Source: Actinoalloteichus hoggarensis
GTDB lineage: Bacteria; Actinomycetota; Actinomycetes; Mycobacteriales; Pseudonocardiaceae
Direction: 5' to 3'
NCBI RefSeq assembly: GCF_002234535.1
Contig: NZ_CP022521.1
Coordinates: 1,674,001 to 1,738,000, forward strand
Length of the DNA: 64,000 nt
The notes beneath the pieces were generated by a model, which did not search any database, was not told the DNA's origin, and saw only the letters and a program-made list of their open reading frames with translations. The position numbers and the translations under genes were made by a program. How positions within the stretch are numbered: position 1 is the stretch's first letter; each line of letters opens with the position of its first letter. Shown one piece after another: positions 1 to 9,929 of the stretch.

Positions 1-201
1 TCGAACGCCTAGAGTGACGATAGATGACAATGCGTGCTCGTCGTGGCGACGGGGATCGGCCGGGCGTACGCCGGGGCGGGGCCGAGAGAGCGGCGGGCCG
101 CTCGAGGCGGGCCGCGTCGGCGAGCGCGGCGACAGACGGCCGCCCGCCGCCGATCTCAGTCGACCGTGACACGCAGACACCCTGGTGGTCGACTCGTGGG
201 C

Positions 202-207
202 TACCGT
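202..207 (+). promoter_or_regulatory. -10 element of a probable leaderless promoter
   Basis: TACCGT fits the actinobacterial TANNNT -10 element. Seven bases separate it from the GTG at 215, so transcription would begin at or next to the start codon. There is no Shine-Dalgarno sequence in between. Confidence 0.45.
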
Positions 208-214
208 ACGTGGC

Positions 215-496
215 GTGACCGTAGTGGAGACAATCCTCGTCTTCGTGCTGATCCCCTTGGTGATCTACGGCGTGGTGATGATGCTGACCCTGCGGCAGAA
301 GGCTGCTCGGGCTGCGCGCTACCGCCCCGGCCAGGAATGGGACTACCCGCCGGTGTGGTGGACCGCGAACCCCGCGGGTCTGAGCGACGCACAGCGAGCC
401 AGGGCAGCCGCAGCCGAGGAGTACGACGACCAGGCAGCGCAGACCGACGCCTCGATCGCGTCGACGGCCAGGGGAGGTGCTCGTGGGAACTGGTGA
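215..496 (+). CDS. Small membrane protein, CtaJ-like (aa3 oxidase accessory subunit)
   Basis: 93-residue protein with one N-terminal membrane helix (about residues 3-23, ILVFVLIPLVIYGVVMM) followed by a basic, then polar tail containing the PPVWWTANP motif. Small proteins of this layout beside a DUF5130 gene and pepN are known in actinobacteria as the cytochrome aa3 oxidase subunit CtaJ. The assignment rests on layout and neighbourhood and is a family-level inference. The GTG at 215 was chosen over the upstream GTG at 185 because it follows TACCGT by 7 nt, a leaderless arrangement, and because it puts the hydrophobic helix at the N-terminus. The 3' end overlaps the next gene by 14 nt, implying coupling. 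Confidence 0.6.
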   Translation: MTVVETILVFVLIPLVIYGVVMMLTLRQKAARAARYRPGQEWDYPPVWWTANPAGLSDAQRARAAAAEEYDDQAAQTDASIASTARGGARGNW

Positions 497-974
497 GCTG
501 ACCCGCCGAGTGGAGATCGACGACGCCGACCTCGGCCTCGGCGCCGTGGTGACATCCACCGGCCGGGTGTCGGTGGCACGCAGGCTGACGCGCGACGAGC
601 AGCCCGTGCTGCCGTTCACGCCGTCGCAGTTGGCGCGGCTCGACGAGGCGCTGACCCTCGCGGGCCGGTCCACCGGCCTGGATTTCAGCATCTATCTGGG
701 CGGTCTCGGCGAGAACAGCCGGGCACGTGCGGAGGAGCTGCACGCCTCCATCGGGTCCGCGGCACGGGACGCCGTCCTGATCGCCGTGTCCCCGGCCGGC
801 CGGGTGGTGGAACTGGTGACCGGTTCCGAGGCCGCACGCAGGGTGCCCAACCGGGGCTGCAAGCTCGCGGTGATGAGCATGGTCGCCTCCTTCAAGGAGG
901 GCGACCTCGTCGGCGGGCTGCTCAGCGGCCTGCGGATGCTCTCCGACCAGGCGGGCAGCGAGCCGGACCGGTAG
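483..974 (+). CDS. DUF5130-like protein
   Basis: 163-residue protein of unknown biochemical function. It has an N-terminal beta-rich part and a central segment (SIYLGGLGENSRARAEELH) resembling TPM/DUF5130 proteins of actinobacteria, which are encoded next to the CtaJ-like gene. I see no signal peptide; the region around residues 110-150 is moderately hydrophobic. The GTG at 483 is preferred to the GTG at 477 because the sequence GGGGAGG at 471-477 would then sit at ribosome-binding distance. It overlaps the upstream gene by 14 nt and converges on pepN, from which it is separated by a hairpin (991-1019). The family assignment is from memory of neighbourhood and motif. Confidence 0.6.
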   Translation: MGTGELTRRVEIDDADLGLGAVVTSTGRVSVARRLTRDEQPVLPFTPSQLARLDEALTLAGRSTGLDFSIYLGGLGENSRARAEELHASIGSAARDAVLIAVSPAGRVVELVTGSEAARRVPNRGCKLAVMSMVASFKEGDLVGGLLSGLRMLSDQAGSEPDR

Positions 975-990
975 GAGTCCGCTGTCGACC

Positions 991-1019
991 GGGGCGGGAG
1001 CCTGTCAGGCCCCCGCCCC
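991..1019. terminator. Bidirectional hairpin between convergent genes
   Basis: Arms 991-1003 and 1007-1019 (13 bp, one A/C mismatch) enclose a GTC loop. The hairpin lies between the end of the DUF5130-like gene and the end of pepN on the other strand. There is no U-tract. Confidence 0.55.
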
Positions 1020-1033
1020 TCATGACATCGTGC

Positions 1034-3592
1034 TCAGTGGTCGTCGAAGGCTCGCGCGGCCAGCGCGCGCACGATCCCCGCCCGACCCTCGGAGACCAGC
1101 CTGCGCAGCGCGGGCGGATGGTCGCCTGCCAGCCAGGCGTCCGCGGCCTCCACGGTGCTCGCCCGCACCGCCCACGACGGGAACAGTCCGACGACGGCAG
1201 GCTGTGCCCGCTCGATCGACCGCCTGCGCCACACGTCGTCCACCTCGGCGAAATATCGCTGGACGTAGTCGGCCAGCAACTCCCGCTGAGCCGGATGCGA
1301 GAAGCCGTGGATGATCGCCTCGTTCACGGCATTGGGCAGCTCGTCATCGTGCACGGCCCGTCGCCACGCCTCGGCCTTGGCCTCCGCCGTCGGCCGCAGC
1401 GCACGGGCGCGCTCCGCGTGCCTGCGTCCGGTCGCGGTCGCGTCCCGGCGCAGCTCCGCCTCGATCTCGGCGGTGTCGGCCGCGCCGTGGGCCACCAGCG
1501 CGAGCAGCAGGCGCCAGCGCAGATCGGTGTCCACCGTCAGTCCGGGCAGTGGGTTCGAGCCGTCCAGCCAGCCCCGCAGGACCGTGAGCTGCTCCTCGGT
1601 GAGCACCGAGCCGGCCAGGGAGTTGACGAAGGCGAGCTGGTGGTCGGACCCCGGCTCCGCCGCTCGGGCGAGTTCGAGGACCCGGGTGGTCAGGCGCAGC
1701 CAGCCCTCGGGCGCCCACTCGGGGGCGGCGTAGGAGGACAACGCGGTCTGTGCCTGCATGAGCAGGCGCTGCGCCACCCCCACCTCGTCCTCGGCGTGCA
1801 CGCCGCCGAGGACCAGCGCGACGAAGTCCCTCGCCTTGAGCTCGGCCTCCCGCGCCATCTCCCACGCCGCCGACCAGCACAGGGTTCGGGGCAGCGACTC
1901 CTCGATGTCGGCGATCCGGTCGATCAGCGCGGCCAGCGAGTCCGGGTCCAGCCGCATCACGCAGTAGGTGAGGTCGTCGTCGTTGACCAGCACGATCTTG
2001 CCGCGGGACACTCCGACGAGCTCGGTCACCTCGGTGCTCGGACCGGACACGTCCACCTCGGCGCGGTGGGTTCGGACGAGCTTCCCGCGTTCGTCCTCGT
2101 CGTAGATCCCGACGGCCAGTCGGTGGGTGCGCAGTTCACCCGCGCCGGGGTGAGCCGGTCCCTGCACGACCTCGAATCGGGTGAAGCGTCCCTCGTCGTC
2201 GAGTTCGAAACGCGGGCGCAGGGAGTTCAGCCCCGTCGTCTCGAGCCACTGTGCGCTCCACCAGGAGAGGTCCCGGCCGGAGGCCTCCTCCAACGCGGCC
2301 AGCAGATCCGCGAGCGTCGCGTTGCCCCAGGCGTGACGGGCGAAGTAGACCCGCAGGCCGGCGAGGAAGTTGTCGAGCCCGACATAGGCGACCAGCTGTT
2401 TGAGGACGCTCGCGCCCTTGGCATAGGTGATGCCGTCGAAGTTGACCTCGACGGCATGGGTGTCGGGGATGTCGGCCGCGACCGGATGCGTCGAGGGAAG
2501 CTGATCCTGGCGGTACGCCCAGGACTTCTCGATGTTGGCGAAGGTCGTCCAGGCCTGGGTGTACTCGGTGGCCTCGGACTGCGAGAGGACGCTCGCCCAG
2601 GTCGCGAACGACTCGTTGAGCCACAGGTCGTTCCACCAGCGCATGGTCACGAGGTCGCCGAACCACATGTGGGCCATCTCGTGCAGCACGGTCTCGCAGC
2701 GGCGCTCGTAGGAGTACCGGGTGACCCTCGATCGGAAGACGTAGTCCTCCAGGAACGTCACGCAGCCCGCGTTCTCCATGGCACCCGCGTTGAACTCCGG
2801 CACGAAGCACTGGTCGTACTTGCCGAACGGATAGGGCACGCCGAAGGCCTTGTTGTAGAACGCGAATCCTTGGCGCGTCTCGGTGAACAGGCGCTCGGCG
2901 TCCAGGTGCTCCGCGAGTGACGCCCGGCAGTACAGGCCCAGCGGGATGACGCCGTGCTCGTCCTCATACTCGGCTCGCCACTCCGCATAGGGGCCCGCGA
3001 CCAGCGCCACCAGATAGGTGGACATCGGTCGGGTGGTCGCGAAGACGTGTCGGACGGCGGTGCCGATGGTCGTCGTCTCACTGATCTGATCGTTGGAGAC
3101 GACCTTCCAGCTCGACGGCGCGGTGACCGTGAGCTGATACACCGACTTCAGGTCCGGCTGGTCGAAGCAGGCGAACATGAGTTTGGCGTCGGACGTCTCG
3201 AACTGCGTGTACAGATACACGCCGCCGTCGACGGGATCGACGAAGCGATGCAGGCCCTCACCGGTGTTCATGTATCGGCAGTCGGCGTGCACGACGAGCT
3301 CGTTCTCGGCGGCCAGGTCGGGCAGCGCGATGCCGTCCTCCTCGCGGTAGTCGCCGAGGTCGAGCTCGACGCCGTTGAGGACGGCGCGGTCGACCCGCTC
3401 GGCGACCAGGTCGATCCAGCTTCGCGCGCCTGCCTCCGCGGAGCGGAAGCGGACCGTGGTGACGGATCGGAAGGTCTTCTCGCCGGGACCGCCCTCGCCG
3501 TCGGTGAGGTCCAGGTCGATGGCATAGGACGTCACGCTCAGCAGCTCGGCCCGCTCGCGGGCGGCTTCGCGGGTCAGGTTCGGGGCGGGCAA
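1034..3592 (-). CDS. pepN: Aminopeptidase N (M1 family)
   Basis: 852-residue zinc aminopeptidase that removes N-terminal amino acids from peptides in the cytoplasm. The length matches actinobacterial PepN (about 850-860). The exopeptidase motif GAMEN is at residues 270-274. The zinc site HEMAH is at 304-308, with the third ligand Glu at about 327 in LNESFA. The C-terminal half is the ERAP1-like helical domain. The start is taken as TTG at 3592: it gives the family N-terminus [17 protein letters not shown] and has a GAGG ribosome-binding sequence 7 nt upstream. The open frame continues far upstream but without family-like sequence. The gene is divergent from the nitroreductase-like gene and shares a 180-nt promoter region with it. 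Confidence 0.95.
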   Translation of the reverse strand: MPAPNLTREAARERAELLSVTSYAIDLDLTDGEGGPGEKTFRSVTTVRFRSAEAGARSWIDLVAERVDRAVLNGVELDLGDYREEDGIALPDLAAENELVVHADCRYMNTGEGLHRFVDPVDGGVYLYTQFETSDAKLMFACFDQPDLKSVYQLTVTAPSSWKVVSNDQISETTTIGTAVRHVFATTRPMSTYLVALVAGPYAEWRAEYEDEHGVIPLGLYCRASLAEHLDAERLFTETRQGFAFYNKAFGVPYPFGKYDQCFVPEFNAGAMENAGCVTFLEDYVFRSRVTRYSYERRCETVLHEMAHMWFGDLVTMRWWNDLWLNESFATWASVLSQSEATEYTQAWTTFANIEKSWAYRQDQLPSTHPVAADIPDTHAVEVNFDGITYAKGASVLKQLVAYVGLDNFLAGLRVYFARHAWGNATLADLLAALEEASGRDLSWWSAQWLETTGLNSLRPRFELDDEGRFTRFEVVQGPAHPGAGELRTHRLAVGIYDEDERGKLVRTHRAEVDVSGPSTEVTELVGVSRGKIVLVNDDDLTYCVMRLDPDSLAALIDRIADIEESLPRTLCWSAAWEMAREAELKARDFVALVLGGVHAEDEVGVAQRLLMQAQTALSSYAAPEWAPEGWLRLTTRVLELARAAEPGSDHQLAFVNSLAGSVLTEEQLTVLRGWLDGSNPLPGLTVDTDLRWRLLLALVAHGAADTAEIEAELRRDATATGRRHAERARALRPTAEAKAEAWRRAVHDDELPNAVNEAIIHGFSHPAQRELLADYVQRYFAEVDDVWRRRSIERAQPAVVGLFPSWAVRASTVEAADAWLAGDHPPALRRLVSEGRAGIVRALAARAFDDH

Positions 3593-3772
3593 CAGATCAC
3601 CTCGGTCAGCAGTCTGGGCAGGTCGCTGGCATCCAATCACGTCCGGCGGGGCCGAGGCAGTCGACCGACTGGGTCGGCTCCGTCGGGAATTCCGCCGGAG
3701 GCCCCATGGTTGTGGTTCACGTGCACCTTGACGGGTGACAGGCAGACTGAATTTCTTCTGAGGAGACGCTGC

Positions 3773-4402
3773 ATGCCGCAGAACTCGAGCACGAACACGG
3801 CAGGGACCACGGTGGACTTCTGGTTCGACCCGCTGTGTCCCTTCGCGTGGATCACGTCGCGGTGGATTCTCGAGGTCGAGAAGGTGCGGGACATCGACCT
3901 GCGATTCCGGGTGATGAGCCTGTCCGTCCTCAACGAGGGCCGGGAGCTGTCCGAGAGCTACCAGGCTCTGATGGACCGGGCATGGGGCCCGGTGCGCGTC
4001 GCGATCGCGGTGCAGCAGCAGCACGGCCCGGAGGCGCTCGCCGCGTACTACACGGCCGTCGGCACGTCGATCCACGTCGAGCAGCAGAAGGACTACTCCG
4101 CCGCCGTCGCTCAGGGGCTCGCGGCGGTCGGCCTGCCCGCCGAGCTGATCGAGGCGGCCGATTCGACCGCCTATGACGAACGACTCCGGGCCAGCCACCA
4201 TGAGGGCATGGACCCGGTCGGCGAGGACGTGGGAACCCCCACGATCCACATCGACGGCACCGCCTTCTTCGGCCCGGTGCTGACGCGGATTCCGCGGGGC
4301 GAGGAGGCGGGCCGGGTCTTCGACGGGGCCAGAATGCTGGCCGACTACCCGTACTTCTTCGAATTGAAGCGGACCAGGACGGGCGAGCTCGACTTCACCT
4401 GA
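3773..4402 (+). CDS. DsbA-family mycothiol-dependent nitroreductase-like protein
   Basis: 209-residue thioredoxin-fold protein of the DsbA/FrnE group, homologous in layout and position (next to pepN and rpiB) to M. tuberculosis Rv2466c, a mycothiol-dependent reductase that activates nitro compounds. The active-site region reads FDPLCPFAW, so Cys22 is present but the position of the second Cys of a CxxC is Ala. A cis-Pro motif, GTPTIHIDG, occurs near residue 160. The single Cys fits a mechanism using mycothiol as resolving thiol (inference). The ATG at 3773 has a GAGGAG ribosome-binding sequence about 8 nt upstream. Expected to be cytosolic. Confidence 0.8.
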   Translation: MPQNSSTNTAGTTVDFWFDPLCPFAWITSRWILEVEKVRDIDLRFRVMSLSVLNEGRELSESYQALMDRAWGPVRVAIAVQQQHGPEALAAYYTAVGTSIHVEQQKDYSAAVAQGLAAVGLPAELIEAADSTAYDERLRASHHEGMDPVGEDVGTPTIHIDGTAFFGPVLTRIPRGEEAGRVFDGARMLADYPYFFELKRTRTGELDFT

Positions 4403-4516
4403 GTCCCGATGCACCCCGCCCCCGGCACGAGACCGCCGAGGAGGGGTGCGTCACGGCGGCCGGATATGCCAGGCTCGATGTCGACGCACCGACCGCGGAC
4501 AACTCGGGGAGGACCC

Positions 4517-5947
4517 ATGGCGGCTCCGGCAACCGCTCGCACCGGTCATCTGATCGGCGGACGGGTGGTGATCGACGGCGCCGAGCGGATCGAGGTCGTC
4601 AATCCCGCCACCGAGCAGGTCATCGCCTCGGTCCCGGCCGGGGCCGTCGACGACGTCGACGCGGCCGTTCGCGCCGCCGCGGCCGCGTGGCCCGGCTGGG
4701 CGGCCGTCTCCGTCGCCGAACGGGCGGCGGCCGTGCGGCGGATCTCCGAGGGACTGGCGGCTCGTGGCGACGATCTCGCCGCCACCATCACCGCCGAGAT
4801 GGGCTCGCCGATCTCCTTCGCCACGAAGGTTCAGGCCCGCCTGCCGGTGGCGACGTCGGCGGCCGTGGCCGACCTGCTGGAGTCCGGTTACGCGTTCGGC
4901 GAGGAGATCGGCAACTCGCGCATCGTCCGGGAGCCGGTCGGGGTCGTCGGCTGCATCACGCCGTGGAACTATCCGCTGCACCAGCTGGTGGCGAAGGTCG
5001 CGCCCGCGTTGGCCGCGGGCTGCACGGTCGTGATCAAGCCGAGTGAGATCGCGCCGCTGTCCGCCGGGATCTTCGCCGAGATCGTCGCCGCCGCGGGGAT
5101 TCCGCCGGGCGTCGTCAACATCGTCCACGGCACGGGGCCGGTGGTGGGCGAGGCTCTCGTCACCCATCCGCTGGTCGACATGGTCTCGTTCACCGGCTCC
5201 GTCGCGGCGGGTGCCCGGGTCGCCGCGCTGGCGGCCGGGACGATCAAGAAGACGGCCCTCGAACTGGGTGGCAAGTCGGCGAACGTCATCCTGGACGACG
5301 CCGACCTCACCAAGGCGGTGAAGATCGGCCTGGCCAACTGCTTCATCAATGCGGGGCAGACCTGTACGGCCTGGTCACGGATGCTGGTCCCCGAGACGCT
5401 GCACGATCAGGCGGTGTCCCTGGCCGCGGCCGCCGCCGCCCGCTACACGCCGGGCGACCCGACGGACCCGGCCACCCGCATCGGGCCGCTGGCCTCGGCG
5501 ACGCAACGGGATCGGGTGCTCGCGTATCTCCGGGACGGTGTGGCGTCGGGCGCCCGGCTCGTCGTGGGCGGCGCCGAGACGCCCGAACACCTCGATCGGG
5601 GCTTCTACGTGCGGCCCACCGTGTTCGCCGAGGTTCGGCCCGAGATGACCATCGCGCGTGAGGAGATCTTCGGTCCGGCGCTGGTGATCATGCCGTACCG
5701 CGACGAGGACGAGGCCGTCGAGATCGCCAACTCCACCGACTACGGGCTGTCCGGCGCGGTGTTCTCCGCGGATCAGGACCGTGCGCTCGCGGTGGCGGGG
5801 CGGATGCGCACCGGCCAGGTCGACGTCAACGGCGCGGCCTTCAATCCGATGGCGCCGTTCGGCGGTTACCGACGGTCCGGAGTGGGGCGCGAACTCGGTC
5901 GCTTCGGACTGGAGGAGTTCCTCGAGGTCAAGTCGATTCAGGTATGA
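4517..5947 (+). CDS. Aldehyde dehydrogenase family protein
   Basis: 476-residue NAD(P)-dependent aldehyde dehydrogenase; the natural substrate cannot be told from sequence. It has PWNYPLHQ at 149-156, the cofactor-binding FTGS motif at 225-228, the catalytic Glu249 in [10 protein letters not shown] and the nucleophile Cys283 in GQTCTAWSR, all in the expected order and spacing. A C-terminal [14 protein letters not shown] completes the family pattern. The ATG at 4517 follows GGGGAGGA; earlier in-frame ATGs at 4469 and 4481 would add non-family residues. It starts about 115 nt after the nitroreductase-like gene in the same direction, so co-transcription is possible. Its 3' end converges on the HTH gene with only 19 nt between. 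Confidence 0.92.
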   Translation: MAAPATARTGHLIGGRVVIDGAERIEVVNPATEQVIASVPAGAVDDVDAAVRAAAAAWPGWAAVSVAERAAAVRRISEGLAARGDDLAATITAEMGSPISFATKVQARLPVATSAAVADLLESGYAFGEEIGNSRIVREPVGVVGCITPWNYPLHQLVAKVAPALAAGCTVVIKPSEIAPLSAGIFAEIVAAAGIPPGVVNIVHGTGPVVGEALVTHPLVDMVSFTGSVAAGARVAALAAGTIKKTALELGGKSANVILDDADLTKAVKIGLANCFINAGQTCTAWSRMLVPETLHDQAVSLAAAAAARYTPGDPTDPATRIGPLASATQRDRVLAYLRDGVASGARLVVGGAETPEHLDRGFYVRPTVFAEVRPEMTIAREEIFGPALVIMPYRDEDEAVEIANSTDYGLSGAVFSADQDRALAVAGRMRTGQVDVNGAAFNPMAPFGGYRRSGVGRELGRFGLEEFLEVKSIQV

Positions 5948-5966
5948 GCCCGCCTCGTCGCGGGTG

Positions 5967-7019
5967 TCAGTCCGGCCAGTCCCAGCGCATGCCGTAGATG
6001 CCGGGGGCGACGTCGAGTTCGATGACGTGCGCGGTGTGCGACGCGCCGAGCGCGACCTCACGCACTCCCTGCTCCGGGGCGTCGGCGTTGGGCCGGTGGT
6101 ACCGCAGGCAGCGGACGGGCAGCGCCTCCGGTCGAAATCCGACCTGGAGCACGTACTGGCGGGTGGGCATCGCGAAGCGGCGATCGTGGAACAACACGGG
6201 TTCGCCGGGCGGGCCGGTCACCTCGTACTCGAAGATGGTGGCCTCGCCCGCCGCGAGCACCCGGTCGAGTACGAGTTCGGCGACCATGAAGCCGCTCGGG
6301 TCGTGCACGACCTCGCCCAGCGCGCAGTAGCGGGTGGCGGTGATCGCGACGGAGCGCTCCGGTTCCGTGCGATAGACCAGGAAGCTGCGAGACACGTCGT
6401 CCACCGCCGCCTCCACGACCATCCTGGTGCGGACGGCCTCTTCGTCGCGCTGTGGCCCGACGAGCACGATGTCCTGAACGCTGAGCGGGCTGAGCTGATG
6501 GGGCGGCGGGACGTCGATGTGCGCCCGCAGTTCTCGGACGGTGTCGGGGTCCGTCCAGAGCTGATCGAGATCGACCGTTCCGTGGCTTCGGGTGACCCAG
6601 CGTCCCCGGGGGCGCCGGGGGCCGAGCAGGCCGGTGAGCGACTTCTCCGGAAGACCGAGCACGTCTTCCAGGATGCGTACTCCGCGCAGCGAGTCGGGCC
6701 GTTCCGGCCGGCTGCGGCCGTGGCGCCAGTAGCTGAGCGTGGTGAGGCTGACTCGTACTCCCCGGTCGGCCAGCCGTCGTTGCAGCCGGTCCAGGCTCAG
6801 GCCGCTCACCTCGATCGCGAGGCGGAGCGCGTCGCTGAACGGTCCGTGCTCCAAGGCCTCGGCGAGCTCGTCACGTCTGATCGACGAGTGGAGGCCGTCA
6901 GGTCGGGGCTGGTGTGCCTGCCGCGGCGGCGAGGACGGCGGTGGCGGCGGGGGAGACGGCGATGAAGGAGACGGCGGGTCGGGCGGTGGCACGTGTGGAG
7001 GTCGCCGGTCGCCCTGCAT
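5967..7019 (-). CDS. Proline-rich HTH-domain protein of unknown function
   Basis: 350 residues. The N-terminus (about 8-35) is a low-complexity Pro/Ser stretch with a run of six prolines. A helix-turn-helix-like region follows (about 60-115: LSLDRLQRRLADRG, then VSLTTLSYWRHGRSRPER), with the pattern of an XRE-type DNA-binding domain. The remaining ~220 residues are beta-rich (VVEAAVDDVSRSFLVYRTEPE and similar), hydrophilic and without a family I recognise. The ATG at 7019 follows GAGGAGG; a longer open frame upstream lacks a ribosome-binding site. It is presumably a cytosolic regulator, with the C-terminal domain as a ligand or partner module (inference). Confidence 0.65.
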   Translation of the reverse strand: MQGDRRPPHVPPPDPPSPSSPSPPPPPPSSPPRQAHQPRPDGLHSSIRRDELAEALEHGPFSDALRLAIEVSGLSLDRLQRRLADRGVRVSLTTLSYWRHGRSRPERPDSLRGVRILEDVLGLPEKSLTGLLGPRRPRGRWVTRSHGTVDLDQLWTDPDTVRELRAHIDVPPPHQLSPLSVQDIVLVGPQRDEEAVRTRMVVEAAVDDVSRSFLVYRTEPERSVAITATRYCALGEVVHDPSGFMVAELVLDRVLAAGEATIFEYEVTGPPGEPVLFHDRRFAMPTRQYVLQVGFRPEALPVRCLRYHRPNADAPEQGVREVALGASHTAHVIELDVAPGIYGMRWDWPD

Positions 7020-7199
7020 CGGGACCTCCTCGCATTCGTGGTGGGCAGCGACTGTCCGGCGGGCTGCGGTGCCCGGCCCCGGTCGACGTCGGCTGAGCGG
7101 CCCGCCTGCCGACCCGCTCACGATATCCGCCCGACACTCCGCCGCCTCGTTGCATCCTCAACTTGATCACGTGGTGGGACTCGGCGGGGATCGTCCTGG

Positions 7200-8024
7200 T
7201 CAGGCCAGGCGTGCCGCCGCGGCACGGACGACCGCTGCGCCGAACGGGTGGGTCGGTTCTTCGCCGGACGCGTCCGAGACTCCCCCGAGCGCCTCGGCCT
7301 GTTCCACCAGAGTGCGCAGTCCGGCCGCCTGTGTTCGGACGAACGCGGTGTCCACCGGATGGCCGTGTCCGGGAACGAAGCGGGTGCCTGCCGTCCCGCG
7401 TCGCGCGAGAGCCGTGGCGAGGTCCGCCCACTCGCGGGGGAACGAGTCCTCGACCGCGGGCGGCGCGCCCTGCTCGATCAGGTCTCCGGTGAAGACCACG
7501 TCGACGTCCGGCACGCTGACGATCAGGTCATGGTCGGTGTGTCCCCGACCGAGGTGTTCGAGCACGGCCGTGCGGCCGCCGAGATCGAGTTCGACGCGCT
7601 CACCCACCGTGTGATCCGGCGGCACGGCGGAGGAGGCGGCGAGATCATCGGCCAGGTCGGGCCTGCCCTGCTCGCGATAGCGGGCGGCCCACTCGTCGCG
7701 TTGTCTCGACGCGGTCGCCGTCAGCACCGCGGGCAGTCCGGCATGCGCCCAGACGGGGCAGGGCAGGAAGGGCTCGGTGCCGAAGCAGTGATCGAAGTGC
7801 GCGTGGGTGTAGACGACGATCCACGGCAGCGACGTCCGTTCCCGGATCGCCGCCGCCAGCGCCGTGCCCTGGCGGTGATCACCGCAGGTGTCGACGACCA
7901 GGCACGACCGGCTGCCGATGATCAGGCCGGTCGACAGGTCCAGCTCGCGATGCCGCCGCACCAGCACTCCAGCGGCGATCTCGCTCCACCAGGCGGCGGG
8001 ATCGGCGGGCGGAGGTTGGCTCAT
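7200..8024 (-). CDS. MBL-fold metallo-hydrolase
   Basis: 274-residue metallo-beta-lactamase-fold enzyme. The metal-binding motif THAHFDH lies at residues 73-79, a GRGHTDHD segment supplies the next His, FTGDLIEQG gives the bridging Asp, and PGHGHPVD the last His. The substrate is not identifiable: the fold covers glyoxalase II-like thioesterases, lactonases and other hydrolases. No signal peptide. The ATG at 8024 follows AGGAGAAGT. It lies between the HTH gene and the ComB-like gene on the same strand, but the 180-nt gaps make a single operon uncertain. Confidence 0.85.
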   Translation of the reverse strand: MSQPPPADPAAWWSEIAAGVLVRRHRELDLSTGLIIGSRSCLVVDTCGDHRQGTALAAAIRERTSLPWIVVYTHAHFDHCFGTEPFLPCPVWAHAGLPAVLTATASRQRDEWAARYREQGRPDLADDLAASSAVPPDHTVGERVELDLGGRTAVLEHLGRGHTDHDLIVSVPDVDVVFTGDLIEQGAPPAVEDSFPREWADLATALARRGTAGTRFVPGHGHPVDTAFVRTQAAGLRTLVEQAEALGGVSDASGEEPTHPFGAAVVRAAAARLA

Positions 8025-8207
8025 GACTTCTCCTCTGGTCGTCCTCGGGCGCGTCCTGGCGAGGCTTCGGTGCTGCCGCGCCGTGGATCGGCGGGCTGCC
8101 GTCTCGTGACGCCGTCAAGTCTGCCGTCGCCCCGTACGGCGGAGGCGACACGTCCCGGCCGTGGTCGGGCCGCACGATCGGCGCACCGCGCATCGGGAGC
8201 TGCGAGG

Positions 8208-8972
8208 TCAGGTCGACGTCGCCGGGTGGACCAGGACGCCGTCCACGAGTCGCGGAGCGCATCGGCTGACGTCCAGGCGGCTCGCCTGTTCCACGTCGGC
8301 GGCGTAGCCGCCGTCCCGCAGCTCACGGCCGGACGTGCAGTCCGCGATCAGCGCGCCCAGCCGATCGCGGCAGCCCAGGAAGGACGCCTCGGCCACCGCC
8401 GCCTCGGGAGAACAGCCTGCGGTGGTGCCCCCGCTCAGGGCCGCGATCACCGCTCCCGCGCCCAGCAGGTCCTCCACGGCCACTCGCAGCGGCCCGTCGT
8501 CCACCCCCCAGCGCTCGCCCGCGGCGATCACCGCGATCGGAGCCCCGTTCGCGGACTCCAGGGCCCGGTGTGCCGTCGCGCTCGCGTTGCGCAGGCAGCC
8601 GACGAGCACCTCCACCCGCCGGGTCGCCGCCGCCGCACACAACGTGGCGCCGTTGGGAGAGGGCAGTGCGAGCAGGCGACCGGCGGGGAGATCGTGCAGG
8701 GACGTCGGACTCAGCGACCAGCCCGCACCGCCCCGGGGGCCTGCGAGGGTGGCGCCCGCGGCCGCCGCCGCCTCGGCGGCTCGTTCGTCCCGCCACCGAA
8801 GGGGCAGCACGCGCGCCCCGCGTCCGAGCGCGACGTCGACGGCCGTGCTGAACGACAGCACGTCGACGACGATCACCACCGCGCAGTCGTCGGCGAGGGC
8901 GGCGAGCCCCGCTTCTCCCCAGCCCGATCGGATCCGGTGGTGTTCCTGCCGGAGGACGTGCTCTGTGGTCAT
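8208..8972 (-). CDS. 2-phosphosulfolactate phosphatase (ComB) family protein
   Basis: 254-residue protein of the ComB family, whose archetype removes phosphate from 2-phosphosulfolactate in methanogen coenzyme M synthesis. Recognisable are VVIVVDVLSFSTAVDVALGRGA, PSPNGATLC and GCLRNASATA, the conserved acidic and Asn-rich segments of the family. Actinobacteria do not make coenzyme M, so the in vivo substrate here is probably another small phosphate ester (inference). The ATG at 8972 is preferred over a TTG at 8984 because GGATGG lies just upstream of it. It is divergent from rpiB with about 110 nt between. Confidence 0.8.
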   Translation of the reverse strand: MTTEHVLRQEHHRIRSGWGEAGLAALADDCAVVIVVDVLSFSTAVDVALGRGARVLPLRWRDERAAEAAAAAGATLAGPRGGAGWSLSPTSLHDLPAGRLLALPSPNGATLCAAAATRRVEVLVGCLRNASATAHRALESANGAPIAVIAAGERWGVDDGPLRVAVEDLLGAGAVIAALSGGTTAGCSPEAAVAEASFLGCRDRLGALIADCTSGRELRDGGYAADVEQASRLDVSRCAPRLVDGVLVHPATST

Positions 8973-9085
8973 GCCGCCATCCAAGATCGGTTTTCGGTGA
9001 CGCGCCAGGACCGATGCGGCCGAGGCGGGCCGCCGGAGCTCTCGCTCGTCGCCTCCGCCGCGGCGGCCATGGCAGACTGCCGGGC

Positions 9086-9559
9086 GTGCGTGTCTATCTC
9101 GGTGCCGACCATGCAGGGTTTCAACTCAAGATCGAGCTCGCCGACAGTCTTCGCGGTCTCGGCCACGACGTCGTCGACGTCGGTCCCCACGCTTATGACG
9201 CCGAGGACGACTACCCGGCCTTCTGCATCGAGGCGGCGCGGCGAGTGGTCGCCGACGACGGCAGCCTCGGCGTGGTGATCGGCGGCTCGGGCAACGGCGA
9301 GCAGATCGCGGCGAACAAGGTTCCCGGCGCCCGAGTGGCGCTGGCGTGGAGCCCGGAGACCGCGCGGCTGGCGCGAAACCACAACGACGCCCAGCTCATC
9401 GGCATCGGTGCTCGGATGCACACCAGCCAGGAGGCGATCGAGATCGTCACGACCTTCCTCGACGCGAGCTTCTCCGCCGAGGAGCGTCACGCTCGGCGGA
9501 TCGGTCTGATCGCGGAGTACGAGGCCACCGGCACGCCGCCGCCGATGCCGACCGGCTGA
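9086..9559 (+). CDS. rpiB: Ribose-5-phosphate isomerase B
   Basis: 157-residue RpiB/LacAB sugar isomerase that interconverts ribose 5-phosphate and ribulose 5-phosphate in the pentose phosphate pathway. The N-terminus RVYLGADHAGFQLK and the GGSGNGEQIAANK motif at about 66-78 are diagnostic. Glu72 sits where mycobacterial enzymes use Glu as the base, in contrast to the Cys of E. coli RpiB. The GTG at 9086 lacks a ribosome-binding site but lies 7 nt after CAGACT, a possible leaderless start. It is followed after 4 nt by the small membrane protein and then nei, probably one transcript. Confidence 0.95.
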   Translation: MRVYLGADHAGFQLKIELADSLRGLGHDVVDVGPHAYDAEDDYPAFCIEAARRVVADDGSLGVVIGGSGNGEQIAANKVPGARVALAWSPETARLARNHNDAQLIGIGARMHTSQEAIEIVTTFLDASFSAEERHARRIGLIAEYEATGTPPPMPTG

Positions 9560-9563
9560 GTCG

Positions 9564-9929
9564 ATGGCCCTTCCCGATCGTCCGGTGCACCACTGGCTGG
9601 TCCCGCTTCTGGCGGTCCCAGCGACCGTTCTCGGCGTCGTCCTGCTCTACTACGGCCAGTCGGCGTTGGTGCCCGCGATGGCGGACGGGGTCGAGAACGT
9701 CTGCGGGGCACCGGACTGTGCGCTCGGCATCGGGGTGATGCTGTTCGTCGCGGGAGTGGCATCGGTTCTGGTGGCTGTGCTGCTGGCCGTCCTGTTGGGA
9801 CGATCGCGAGCTCGAGGAGGCCGTACGATCGGCCTCCGTCTCGCCCTCCGTGATGCGGGCGCCGTGGCGGCGTGCGTGCTGTCGGGGTACGTCATCGTGT
9901 CGGTAGTGCTGTGGTGGATGATCGGCTGA
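9564..9929 (+). CDS. Hypothetical membrane protein (three helices)
   Basis: 121-residue protein with predicted membrane helices at about 11-31, 55-78 and 98-119 and a short extracytoplasmic-looking segment containing two Cys (NVCGAPDCALG). I recognise no family. It starts 4 nt after rpiB and its stop overlaps the start of nei (TGATG), so the three genes are likely translated as a unit; nothing in the protein suggests a role in DNA repair or sugar metabolism. Confidence 0.7.
   Translation: MALPDRPVHHWLVPLLAVPATVLGVVLLYYGQSALVPAMADGVENVCGAPDCALGIGVMLFVAGVASVLVAVLLAVLLGRSRARGGRTIGLRLALRDAGAVAACVLSGYVIVSVVLWWMIG

Noticed and set aside
1022-2920. A 632-codon open frame on the plus strand
   Set aside because: Antisense to pepN, whose motifs and start are secure.
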